Positions 1-5,450 of a stretch of 6,850 nt of DNA are shown one piece after another. Source of the stretch: DYRB01 sp041307765 (GTDB taxonomy: Bacteria > Pseudomonadota > Gammaproteobacteria > Chromatiales > Chromatiaceae); NCBI GenBank assembly GCA_041307765.1, contig JBFZCW010000023.1:1-6850 (forward strand), written 5' to 3'. Made by a program: the position numbers and the translations under genes. The notes under the pieces are model-generated. The model had not been told where the DNA came from, searched no databases, and saw only the letters and a program-made list of their open reading frames with translations. Position 1 is the first letter of the stretch. Each line of letters opens with the position of its first letter.

Positions 1-27
1 CCGCGCATCCGGGGGACCGGGTCTTGA
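1..27 (+). CDS. C-terminal end of an ABC transporter permease (DppB/OppB type), partial
   Basis: Reading from base 1, eight codons (PRIRGTGS) run into a TGA at 25-27. Permeases of the DppB/OppB family very often end in a DPRxR motif, and the next gene is the matching DppC/OppC-type permease, so this is most likely the tail of the first membrane subunit. Its stop overlaps the TTG start of the next gene. Only the last eight residues are visible, so the call rests on the tail motif and the neighbour. Confidence 0.6.
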   Translation, partial: PRIRGTGS

Positions 28-833
28 CTCGCACCCTGCCGCTGGTGCTGCTCGCCCTTTGGGCCCTGGCCGCCCTGGCCGCCCCCTGGCTGCCCCTGGA
101 CCCGGACCGGGTTGACCTCCCGGCCATCCTCGCCTCGCCAGGGGCCTGGAGCGGAGGCGGCGCGCTGCTCGGCAACGACGACCTGGGAAGGCCCGTGCTA
201 GACCGCCTGCTCGTGGGGGCGCGCACCTCCTTTGTGGTTGGCATCGGGGTAGTGGTCCTGTCCGCGGCGGTCGGGACCGTGGTGGGTGCCGTCGCGGGGC
301 TTGCCGGCGGTTGGATCGATCTGACCCTGGTGCGGCTTGTGGACGTCTTCCTGGCATTTCCCGGGATCCTGCTTGCGATTGCCCTGGCCGGTATCCTCGG
401 TCCAGGGGTCGACAACGTCATCGTGGCCCTTGGGGTGGTCGGGTGGGTGGGCTACGCGCGGCTCGCTCGCGCTCAGGTCCTGACCCTCAAGCGGCGCGAC
501 CACGTGGCTGCCGCCCGCGCCCTGGGGGCCGGCCCGGCGCGCATCCTCCGGCGGCACCTGCTGCCTCTTGCCCTAGCCCCTTTGGTGGTGGAGGCCACCT
601 TCGGCGTCGCTGCCGCCGTGGTGGCAGAGGCGGGGCTCTCGTTCCTCGGCCTGGGCGTGCAGCCGCCGGACGCCTCTTGGGGGGGCATGATCCGGGATGG
701 AGTCGGCTACATGCTGGTCGCCCCGCACCTGGTCCTGGCTCCGGGGCTCGCCATCGTCCTGGTGGTCTTGTCCGTCAACCTCCTGGGGGACGCCCTGCGC
801 GACCGCCTCGACGTGCGCCTCGCCGGCCCCTGA
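24..833 (+). CDS. ABC transporter permease, DppC/OppC family (peptide/nickel type)
   Basis: This is an inner-membrane subunit of a peptide-type ABC importer, paired with the permease ending at base 27. It has 269 residues. A first hydrophobic segment lies at about residues 5-24, followed by the GNDDLGRPVLDRLLVGAR block (50-67) typical of DppC/OppC, and then about five more membrane segments (70-95, 105-127, 131-150, 186-210, 237-256). The cytoplasmic EAA loop that contacts the ATPase is at 161-181 (AAARALGAGP). It is followed by EAGLSFLGLGVQPPDASWG (202-220), a strong family signature. The tail DALRDRLDVRL matches the usual DGLRDxLDPRL ending. The start is TTG, overlapping the previous stop as TTGA, with a G-rich ribosome site at 11-16; this suggests translational coupling. 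No ATPase or binding-protein gene follows, so they must lie upstream or elsewhere. The substrate cannot be read from the permease; peptides are the default guess. Confidence 0.93.
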   Translation: MTRTLPLVLLALWALAALAAPWLPLDPDRVDLPAILASPGAWSGGGALLGNDDLGRPVLDRLLVGARTSFVVGIGVVVLSAAVGTVVGAVAGLAGGWIDLTLVRLVDVFLAFPGILLAIALAGILGPGVDNVIVALGVVGWVGYARLARAQVLTLKRRDHVAAARALGAGPARILRRHLLPLALAPLVVEATFGVAAAVVAEAGLSFLGLGVQPPDASWGGMIRDGVGYMLVAPHLVLAPGLAIVLVVLSVNLLGDALRDRLDVRLAGP

Positions 834-850
834 TGCTGGCGTATAGGCGC

Positions 851-879
851 GGGACAGCTCCCGGCGGCTGTGGTAAAAA
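851..879 (+). promoter_or_regulatory. Candidate sigma70 promoter for nagZ
   Basis: GGGACA (851-856, four of six matches to TTGACA) is followed after 17 bases by TAAAAA (874-879, four of six matches to TATAAT). TGG stands immediately before the -10 box, giving the extended -10 form TGn. Transcription would begin near 886, about 78 bases before nagZ. It lies just after the permease stop, where a new transcription unit would be expected. This is pattern matching only. Confidence 0.4.
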
Positions 880-911
880 CGGGCGCTAGGGTCGCACAGG
901 TGGAGCACGCT

Positions 912-974
912 ATGCAGGCAGGGGTCGGAGGCGCCGCACCGGTTGTCGAGGGTGAGGTCCAGATATGTCCCTAG
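912..974 (+). CDS. Possible 20-codon leader ORF overlapping the nagZ start
   Basis: An ATG at 912 is preceded by AGGTGGAG (898-905), a good ribosome-binding sequence with six bases of spacing. It opens a frame of 20 codons (MQAGVGGAAPVVEGEVQICP) ending in TAG at 972-974, which overlaps the first ten bases of nagZ in another frame. The position, just after the candidate promoter and ending at the nagZ start, would suit a coupled leader peptide. The peptide is not recognised, and an ORF this short can easily arise by chance. Confidence 0.22.
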   Translation: MQAGVGGAAPVVEGEVQICP

Positions 975-2038
975 GCCCCGTGATGCTGGACCTAGAGGGT
1001 ACGGAGCTGACGCCGGAGGATCGCGAGCTGTTGCGCCACCCGGCGGTGGGTGGCGTGATCTTGTTCGCACGCAACTACCGGGACCCGGGGCAGGTGGCGG
1101 CCCTGACATCTGCCATCCACGCCCTGCGCGAGCCTCGGCTGTTGATTGCCGTGGACCAGGAGGGCGGGCGGGTGCAGCGGTTTCGCACTGGCTTCACCCG
1201 GCTCCCGCCGGCCGGGCGGTTCGGGGCCCTGCACCGCCAGCAGCCCCAGCGGGCACGCCAGGCGGCGGAGCGTGTGGCTTGGCTCATGGCCGCGGAGCTG
1301 CGGGTCGTGGGGGTGGACTTCAGCTTTGCCCCGGTCCTGGACCTCGACCGCGAGGTCAGCCGCGTGATCGGTGACCGCGCCTTCGGCCACGGGGTGAACG
1401 CCGTCAGCGATCTGGCGGCCGCCTGGGTCGTGGGGGCCCACGCGGCGGGCATGGCTGCGGTGGGCAAGCACTTCCCCGGTCATGGCGGGATTGCAGCGGA
1501 TTCCCATCTGGAGCTGCCGATGGACGACCGCACCCTAGCGGACCTGACCGTCGAGGACCTGGTCCCCTTCGCCCGGCTCATCGACCGCGGCCTAGAGGCC
1601 ATCATGCCCGCTCATGTGGTCTACCCGAGAATCGACCCTAATCCAGCAGGTTTCTCCGCATTCTGGTTAGACGAGGTCTTGCGCGGGCGGCTGGGCTTCC
1701 AAGGGGTGGTATTCAGCGACGATCTCAACATGGCTGCGGCCGGGGCCGGGGGCGATCATCGCGAGCGGGCCCGGGCCGCCCTGGGGGCAGGGTGCGACAT
1801 GCTTCTGGTGTGCAACAATCGCCCCGCGGCCATCGAGACGGTCGCCGCCCTGCACGACCACGATGACCCGGCGGCCCTGCTGCGCCTGCTGCGCATGCAC
1901 GGACGCGGGGGGCTGGACATGGATGGCCTGCACCTGGACCCCAGGTATCAACTGGCGCTGCACGAGGTCGGTGCCCTCGAGGAGTTGGCTTCCCGGGACC
2001 TGGACCTGCCGGATCCGACACGCCCGTCGGCCGGCTAA
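965..2038 (+). CDS. nagZ: Beta-N-acetylhexosaminidase NagZ (glycoside hydrolase family 3)
   Basis: NagZ is a cytoplasmic enzyme of peptidoglycan recycling. It hydrolyses GlcNAc from GlcNAc-1,6-anhydro-MurNAc peptides, and in species with inducible AmpC its product is the inducing signal. The 357-residue protein has the family motifs in order: DLEG near the start (9-12), VDQEGGRVQR (63-72), KHFPGHG (168-174), the DSH dyad (D179, H181) whose His is the likely acid/base, and FSDDL (250-254), in which D252 is the likely nucleophile by analogy with other GH3 enzymes. The length is close to the usual 330-360 of proteobacterial NagZ. It is a single-domain form without a signal peptide, as expected for a cytosolic enzyme. 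The ATG at 965 has GGTGAGG at 951-957 with seven bases of spacing. The last 15-20 residues are a Pro/Asp-rich tail beyond the conserved barrel. It is probably transcribed from the promoter near 851-879, and hpt follows after 122 bases. Confidence 0.97.
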   Translation: MSLGPVMLDLEGTELTPEDRELLRHPAVGGVILFARNYRDPGQVAALTSAIHALREPRLLIAVDQEGGRVQRFRTGFTRLPPAGRFGALHRQQPQRARQAAERVAWLMAAELRVVGVDFSFAPVLDLDREVSRVIGDRAFGHGVNAVSDLAAAWVVGAHAAGMAAVGKHFPGHGGIAADSHLELPMDDRTLADLTVEDLVPFARLIDRGLEAIMPAHVVYPRIDPNPAGFSAFWLDEVLRGRLGFQGVVFSDDLNMAAAGAGGDHRERARAALGAGCDMLLVCNNRPAAIETVAALHDHDDPAALLRLLRMHGRGGLDMDGLHLDPRYQLALHEVGALEELASRDLDLPDPTRPSAG

Positions 2039-2046
2039 GGTCTTCT

Positions 2047-2108
2047 GCCTGCCGACTTGGAGCACTGGCGAGCAGGCGCTTGCGGCCCCGCGGCGGGCGC
2101 AACGCCCG
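2047..2108 (+). other. Two inverted repeats between nagZ and hpt
   Basis: GCCTGC (2047-2052) pairs with GCAGGC (2072-2077) across a 19-base loop. Next, CGGGCG (2094-2099) pairs perfectly with CGCCCG (2103-2108) around the tight loop CAA. No T-run follows either stem, so these are not textbook intrinsic terminators. They may attenuate readthrough, stabilise a processed nagZ end, or simply reflect high GC content. Confidence 0.35.
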
Positions 2109-2160
2109 GCCCGGCTACCGGCGATTCTTGTCCACCTGCACGCCGCCTAAAAGAACGAGG

Positions 2161-2724
2161 ATGACTGTGAAGATCGACCGCCAACACTATGAAACCATTG
2201 CGGCCCGCGCCGAGATGCTGGTCTCGGAGGCGGAGATGGAACAGGCACTGGACCGCATGGCCGGCGAGATCGCCAAGGTCCTGGGCGACAAGGACCCCCT
2301 GATCCTGTGCGTGATGACCGGGGCCGTTGTCGCCGTTGGGCGTCTGCTCCCGCGTCTGGAGTTCCCCCTGCGGCTGGACTATGTGCATGCGACCCGCTAC
2401 CAGGGTGCCACCAGCGGCGGCGACCTTGCTTGGCGTTACCGCCCGAGCGAGGCCATTCGCGGCGAGCACATCCTGGTGGTGGACGACATTCTGGACGCCG
2501 GGGTGACCCTGGACTGCGTGGTGCGGGCCTGCCGCGAGGACGGGGCGGCGAGTGTTTATACGGCGGTCTTGGTTGAGAAGGACCGCCCGCGCGCCGCGGA
2601 CCTGGCTGCGGATTTCGTCGGGGTGCGTGTGCCTGATCGGTACCTGATCGGCTACGGCCTGGACTACAAGCACTATTTCCGCAACGTCCGGGGCGTCTTT
2701 GCGGTGGCGGATCAGGATATCTAA
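2161..2724 (+). CDS. hpt: Hypoxanthine-guanine phosphoribosyltransferase
   Basis: The enzyme joins hypoxanthine or guanine to PRPP, giving IMP or GMP, in cytoplasmic purine salvage. The 187-residue product shows the type I phosphoribosyltransferase fold. LDYVHATRYQGATSGGDL (72-89) is the flexible-loop region. The PRPP-binding motif is ILVVDDILDAGVTLD (104-118), with acidic residues D108 and D109. LVEKDRPR (137-144) carries the purine-contacting Lys, and the family's characteristic DFVGVRVPDRYLIGYGLDYK is at 151-170. The length suits the short proteobacterial Hpt (about 185). The start is uncertain: GAGG (2157-2160) touches the ATG at 2161 with no spacing, whereas it sits six bases before the GTG at 2167, so translation may begin two codons later. 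The frame is also open upstream to a TTG at 2080, but that part (Arg/Pro-rich, no ribosome site) does not look like Hpt. The phosphorylase gene downstream would supply its hypoxanthine. Confidence 0.95.
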   Translation: MTVKIDRQHYETIAARAEMLVSEAEMEQALDRMAGEIAKVLGDKDPLILCVMTGAVVAVGRLLPRLEFPLRLDYVHATRYQGATSGGDLAWRYRPSEAIRGEHILVVDDILDAGVTLDCVVRACREDGAASVYTAVLVEKDRPRAADLAADFVGVRVPDRYLIGYGLDYKHYFRNVRGVFAVADQDI

Positions 2725-2899
2725 AGTGGTACCGGCCAACCCGTACGGGCGTTTGAAATCGCACGGTCGGGGCCGCTAGCCACTCGGGCCGAGCCTGCGG
2801 AATTTGGGGAAATCATCCGTCTTTCTGCACTCGCCGGTGACGTTGGCCAGGGCCCAAAGCTCTGGGCTTAGGGCGTCGGGGTGATTTCGTGAATGCCTT

Positions 2900-2926
2900 T
2901 TGACACCTGGGGGCTTTTGCGATAAA
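2900..2926 (+). promoter_or_regulatory. Candidate sigma70 promoter for the hemerythrin-like gene
   Basis: A perfect TTGACA (2900-2905) is followed after 15 bases by GATAAA (2921-2926, four of six matches to TATAAT), with TGC directly before it, which makes an extended -10. The spacer is shorter than the ideal 17, and the extended -10 may offset that. A small dyad, GCGA-N8-TCGC (2919-2934), overlaps the -10 box and could be an operator half-pair. Transcription would start near 2933, leaving a leader of about 150 bases. Confidence 0.5.
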
Positions 2927-3019
2927 CAGTTCGCGATGCGGCGACGCCAGCGATCCCCGGCGAACCCCCCGGCCCTCTCCGGCTGACGCCGAACCGGCGC
3001 GCAGGTTTCCGCATGCCGG

Positions 3020-3037
3020 TCCCCGTACCCGCGGGGA
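3020..3037 (+). repeat. Single hairpin with the architecture of a type I-E CRISPR repeat
   Basis: TCCCCG (3020-3025), a six-base loop TACCCG, and CGGGGA (3032-3037) followed by TA form a perfect 6-bp stem. Type I-E CRISPR repeats, such as that of E. coli, have the same stem sequence, the same six-base interval and the same following TA. There is only one copy here and no spaced second copy, so this is not an array. It lies in the predicted leader of the hemerythrin-like gene, 45 bases before its ATG. Confidence 0.4.
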
Positions 3038-3082
3038 TAGTGTTACGGCCTGCCACGACGAGAATACGAGGAGGGTGGAACC

Positions 3083-3529
3083 ATGCAGACACTCGACGGT
3101 TACCGCAGCAGGCATGCGGAGCTGCGCCAGATGATCGACGACCTTCAGTCGATCCTGACGCCTGAGCACATCAAGATCCGGCCCAACGCGAAGACCGCCC
3201 ATGAGCTGTTGTGCGATCTGGGCGAGAAGGTCAAGCATCACCTGGCGGAGGAGGACCGGAGCATCTATCCGAGTCTCCTCATCCACAACGACCCCAAGGT
3301 GAAATCGATCGCCTGGGGCTTCATCAGCGGCGAGAAGCCGCTGCGCAAGGTCTTCGATGACTATTACAAGAAGTGGCTGAAGAACTGCGACTTCAACTTC
3401 TCCGGGGATTTCCTGGACGAGACCCGCGAGGTCTTCAACATGCTTGCCCAGCGCATCGATCGTGAGGAGCATGTCCTGTTCCCCAAGCTGGTCGAGATCG
3501 GGATGTTCGAGGAGACGCGCGCCGGCTGA
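3083..3529 (+). CDS. Hemerythrin HHE-domain protein with a degenerate second half
   Basis: A 148-residue, all-helical, soluble cytoplasmic protein of the hemerythrin HHE family (non-haem iron, oxygen or redox sensing, or iron handling). The first half keeps the expected ligands: H11 in SRHAELR, and H53 with E57 in the KHHLAEED-IYP block. The second half keeps the REEHVLFP block (E128, E129), but by my alignment R124 stands where the helix-4 His is normally found, and helix 3 (about 72-100, GEKPLRKVFDDYYKKW) has no His at all. A normal di-iron site is therefore doubtful. The ATG at 3083 has a strong GAGGAGGG (3068-3075) seven bases upstream. Codons are richer in AAG and GAG than in the neighbours because the protein is Lys/Glu-rich. 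The gene sits alone between hpt and the phosphorylase gene, with its own promoter and hairpins on both sides. The partner or signal cannot be read from the sequence. Confidence 0.85.
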   Translation: MQTLDGYRSRHAELRQMIDDLQSILTPEHIKIRPNAKTAHELLCDLGEKVKHHLAEEDRSIYPSLLIHNDPKVKSIAWGFISGEKPLRKVFDDYYKKWLKNCDFNFSGDFLDETREVFNMLAQRIDREEHVLFPKLVEIGMFEETRAG

Positions 3530-3573
3530 CCCTGTTCGCGGGGCAGGGTCCCTGTAGGAGTCGGGACCCTGCC
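3528..3573 (+). terminator. Strong hairpin after the hemerythrin-like gene, with a competing stem
   Basis: GGCAGGGTCCC (3542-3552) and GGGACCCTGCC (3563-3573) form a perfect 11-bp stem with a 10-base loop. GACCCTG at 3528-3534, overlapping the stop codon, can pair instead with CAGGGTC (3544-3550), so two mutually exclusive stems exist. The T-rich stretch (TTCTTTGTGTTGT) starts only about 15 bases later, so termination efficiency is uncertain. The hairpin may also protect the mRNA 3' end. Confidence 0.5.
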
Positions 3574-3607
3574 GCATCGGTCCCGGTTCTTTGTGTTGTC
3601 GGCCCAG

Positions 3608-3630
3608 AACCCCTCGGCGGGTTTGGCTTT
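3608..3630 (+). terminator. Candidate intrinsic terminator
   Basis: AACCC (3608-3612) pairs with GGGTT (3619-3623) around the loop CTCGGC, and T-rich sequence (TTTGGCTTTT) follows directly. The stem is short, but the order stem then T-run is right for a terminator. It would end the hemerythrin-like transcript just before the phosphorylase promoter, whose -35 box it overlaps. Confidence 0.45.
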
Positions 3631-3650
3631 TGCCCTCCCTCCAGTACACT
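3623..3650 (+). promoter_or_regulatory. Candidate sigma70 promoter for the phosphorylase operon
   Basis: TTGGCT (3623-3628) is followed after 16 bases by TACACT (3645-3650); each box matches consensus at four of six positions. Transcription would start near 3657, giving a short leader of about 22 bases that already contains the ribosome site of the phosphorylase gene. The two genes that follow may be read from the same promoter. Confidence 0.5.
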
Positions 3651-3678
3651 TCTCCCCCTTGTCCAAGGGAGCTGACGC

Positions 3679-4446
3679 ATGAGCCGGATTGCCATCATCG
3701 GCGGGTCGGGGTTCTCTGCCCTCGCCGGGGTGCAGGTGCCAGCGGGCGCCGGTCTTTCCACGCCCTTCGGCGTCACCTCCGCACCCATCGCGCGGGCGAG
3801 CCTGGCCGGTCGCGACGTGCTGTTCCTGCCCCGGCATGGGGTCGATCACCGCATCCCGCCTCACAAGATCAACTACCGGGCCAACATCTGGGCCCTGAAA
3901 CAGGCCGGTGCCGAGTATCTGGTTGCCCTGGCGGCGGTTGGCGGCATCGGGACCGCCTATGGGCCCAGGGTCCTCGCTGTACCCAAGCAAGTCATCGACT
4001 ACACCTACGGTCGGGACCAAAGCTTTCATGACGGCGAGGGCGGTACGGTGGTCCACATCGACTTTACCCAACCCTATTGCGAGACTCTCCGCGAGGCCCT
4101 GTTGCGTGCGGGGCAGGCCCTCGGGCTCGATCCGGTAGACGGCGGAACCTATGGAGCAACCCAGGGCCCGCGTCTTGAGACGGCGGCAGAGGTGGCCCGT
4201 CTGGAGCGCGACGGCTGCGACCTGGTTGGCATGACCGGCATGCCAGAGGCTGCACTCGCCCGCGAGTTGGGACTTTGCTACGCGTGCTGTGCCTTCGTGG
4301 TGAACTGGGCTGCGGGCAAGGCCGAGGGCGATATCCTCATGGCGGAGATCGAGGCCAACCTGGCTCAGTGCAGTGCTGGGGTGGGGCGTTGGCTTGCGGC
4401 CTTCGCAGAGACCTTTGACCCAGATACCAAGACCCATAGGGCCTGA
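3679..4446 (+). CDS. mtnP: S-methyl-5'-thioinosine (or thioadenosine) phosphorylase
   Basis: A cytoplasmic enzyme of the MTAP/PNP nucleoside phosphorylase family, 255 residues. It splits methylthio-nucleosides with phosphate into 5-methylthioribose-1-phosphate and a purine base. Visible motifs are the N-terminal phosphate loop IIGGSGFSAL (6-15), the MTAP signature PRHGVDHRIPPHKINYRANI (51-70), GGIGTAYGP (88-96), GTYGATQGPRLETAAEV (157-172) and GMTGMPEAALARELGLCYA (184-202). Human MTAP binds the adenine amino group with D220 and D222; by my alignment this protein has N209 and A211 there (VVNWAAGK). An Asn at this place is typical of enzymes for 6-oxopurines and fits the methylthioinosine phosphorylase described in Pseudomonas aeruginosa (PA3004). 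The product would then be hypoxanthine, the substrate of the neighbouring Hpt. The ATG at 3679 has AAGGGAG (3665-3671) with seven bases of spacing. The next gene follows after 45 bases. Confidence 0.92.
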   Translation: MSRIAIIGGSGFSALAGVQVPAGAGLSTPFGVTSAPIARASLAGRDVLFLPRHGVDHRIPPHKINYRANIWALKQAGAEYLVALAAVGGIGTAYGPRVLAVPKQVIDYTYGRDQSFHDGEGGTVVHIDFTQPYCETLREALLRAGQALGLDPVDGGTYGATQGPRLETAAEVARLERDGCDLVGMTGMPEAALARELGLCYACCAFVVNWAAGKAEGDILMAEIEANLAQCSAGVGRWLAAFAETFDPDTKTHRA

Positions 4447-4491
4447 CCCGTTGGGATTCCATCCGACCCGAACCTCGCAGGAGGATGCAGC

Positions 4492-5376
4492 ATGACAGAC
4501 GCAGGCGCGCGCGCGCGCGTAGTGTGGTGGCCAAGGCTGGTGCTCTGGGGCACCGTGATCGCAGCCGGGTCTCTGTACCTCCTTTCCGTGGAGCGGCACC
4601 GCAAGGATGCTCCGGCCCAGGCGGCAAAGCCGCCCGCGGTGCTCACTGCGCCCGCCGCAGGCATGCAGGGGACCGCTGCGCCTGGGCCGGGATCCGCAAT
4701 GCTCCTCGATCCGTCTGGCGGTGTTGCGGGCGCTGCCGCGCCGGTGCCGGCCGCAGCCGTGGATGCGCCGTCGACGCACCTCAGCCCGACTGCTGGCCCG
4801 GTCCAGGCCGCCGGGCAGGGTCCGGTCGCGGCCTCCAGGCCCGTGGTTGAGCTCCGAACCGGGCCGGCTGCCCCTGAGCCCGGCCCGGCGGCAGATGCGG
4901 GGTCCCTTGCGCAGCCGCCGGCGCCTGCGACCAATGCGGGGGCAGCCAACTCGGTTCCAGCCCCCGCACCCGAGACGCGGACACCCCTGACGGCTGGCTC
5001 GCATGCGGCCGCCGCCTCGGACGTGACCCCGGTGGAGGCCCGCGCCTTTGCCGAGGCTGTGACTGAGGGGCCGGCAGCGGCCGACCAGACCCCGCCTGCG
5101 GCAGGCCCGGCACCTGCAACGGGCCCGGAGCAGCAAGTCGGGGCACCGCCGGCGCGCACCCAATCCCCGCCAGACGCTGAGCGCGCCCGTATACTCGCCG
5201 AGTACGAGGCACTGCGCCGCGCGGCCGAGGGGGACCTGCAGCCTCCTGGTGGACGAACCCATCCCTGGCCTCGGGGCTATGGTCCCGATCGCTGGCCGCG
5301 AGGGTATTACGCCCCAGCCCCCTATGGGGCACCTGGTCGCGGCGGGGGCTACGTGCCAACGAATCCGCGGTGGTGA
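4492..5376 (+). CDS. Membrane-anchored Pro/Ala-rich protein of unknown function
   Basis: Not recognised as a known family. The 294-residue product begins with a short basic N-terminus and one hydrophobic segment (about residues 14-32). It then has a roughly 190-residue linker dominated by Ala, Pro and Gly (about 38-225), a short charged helix (DAERARILAEYEALRRAAEGDLQ, 228-250 region), and an aromatic Pro/Gly/Arg/Tyr/Trp tail in which WPRGY occurs twice (259-263 and 268-272). The layout suggests a single-pass inner-membrane protein with a flexible arm spanning the periplasm and a binding tail, somewhat like TonB or other envelope-spanning linkers, but no TonB domain is seen. The ATG has a strong AGGAGG (4479-4484) seven bases upstream, which supports translation. 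It lies 45 bases after the phosphorylase gene with no terminator visible and is probably co-transcribed. A GC dinucleotide run lies in codons 5-9. A long antisense ORF covers it but looks like a high-GC shadow. Confidence 0.75.
   Translation: MTDAGARARVVWWPRLVLWGTVIAAGSLYLLSVERHRKDAPAQAAKPPAVLTAPAAGMQGTAAPGPGSAMLLDPSGGVAGAAAPVPAAAVDAPSTHLSPTAGPVQAAGQGPVAASRPVVELRTGPAAPEPGPAADAGSLAQPPAPATNAGAANSVPAPAPETRTPLTAGSHAAAASDVTPVEARAFAEAVTEGPAAADQTPPAAGPAPATGPEQQVGAPPARTQSPPDAERARILAEYEALRRAAEGDLQPPGGRTHPWPRGYGPDRWPRGYYAPAPYGAPGRGGGYVPTNPRW
4505..4517 (+). repeat. GC dinucleotide run inside the Pro/Ala-rich gene
   Basis: Thirteen bases of alternating G and C (six and a half GC units) cover codons 5-9 of the gene. 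Gain or loss of one unit would shift the frame near the start codon. It encodes the Ala-Arg-Ala-Arg stretch before the membrane segment. Confidence 0.8.
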
Positions 5377-5378
5377 TC

Positions 5379-5399
5379 ACCGGCCCAGCACCTGCCGGT
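5379..5399 (+). other. Inverted repeat between the Pro/Ala-rich gene and ygfX
   Basis: ACCGGC (5379-5384) pairs perfectly with GCCGGT (5394-5399) around a nine-base loop, two bases after the stop codon. No T-run follows, so full termination is unlikely; partial attenuation or mRNA stabilisation is possible. Confidence 0.4.
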
Positions 5400-5450
5400 C
5401 GGGGCCTCTGGGCCTTGGGACTTGACCAATCGTGAGGCACTGGAGGTGCC

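Larger units (their letters stand above)
2725..3082. other. 358-base gene-free stretch upstream of the hemerythrin-like gene
   Basis: No credible coding frame was found here on either strand. The stretch begins with the palindrome CCCGTACGGG (2740-2749), flanked by AA and a short T-run, which could be a weak terminator for hpt. GCCCA/TGGGC (2852-2856 and 2863-2867) is a small stem. A promoter follows at 2900-2926, then a leader of about 150 bases with two hairpins: CGCCG-AAC-CGGCG (2987-2999) and TCCCCG-N6-CGGGGA (3020-3037). The length of the leader suggests that control of the downstream gene may act on RNA. Confidence 0.6.

Noticed and set aside
311..889. A 192-codon plus-strand frame inside the permease gene
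   Set aside because: It is the shifted frame of a well-supported permease and is Arg/Gly/Pro-rich, as expected of a GC-rich shadow.
2128..2153. A promoter for hpt (TTGTCC with TAAAAG)
   Set aside because: The spacer is only 14 bases and no extended -10 is present, so it is too weak to list.
2080..2160. An N-terminal extension of Hpt from a TTG codon
   Set aside because: The extra 27 residues are Arg/Pro-rich, lack a ribosome site, overlap the hairpin region, and exceed the normal Hpt N-terminus.
3020..3082. A CRISPR array
   Set aside because: Only one repeat-like unit exists; no second copy at spacer distance was found on either side.
2813..3649. A 278-codon minus-strand frame covering the 358-base gap
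   Set aside because: It runs antisense through the whole hemerythrin-like gene, has no clear ribosome site or motif, and its gap portion is composition-driven.
3364..5262. A 632-codon open frame on the minus strand across the hemerythrin-like, phosphorylase and Pro/Ala-rich genes
   Set aside because: It is antisense to three genes with clear motifs or ribosome sites, its translation is Arg/Gly/Cys-rich with no recognisable domain, and long antisense frames are common in very GC-rich coding DNA.
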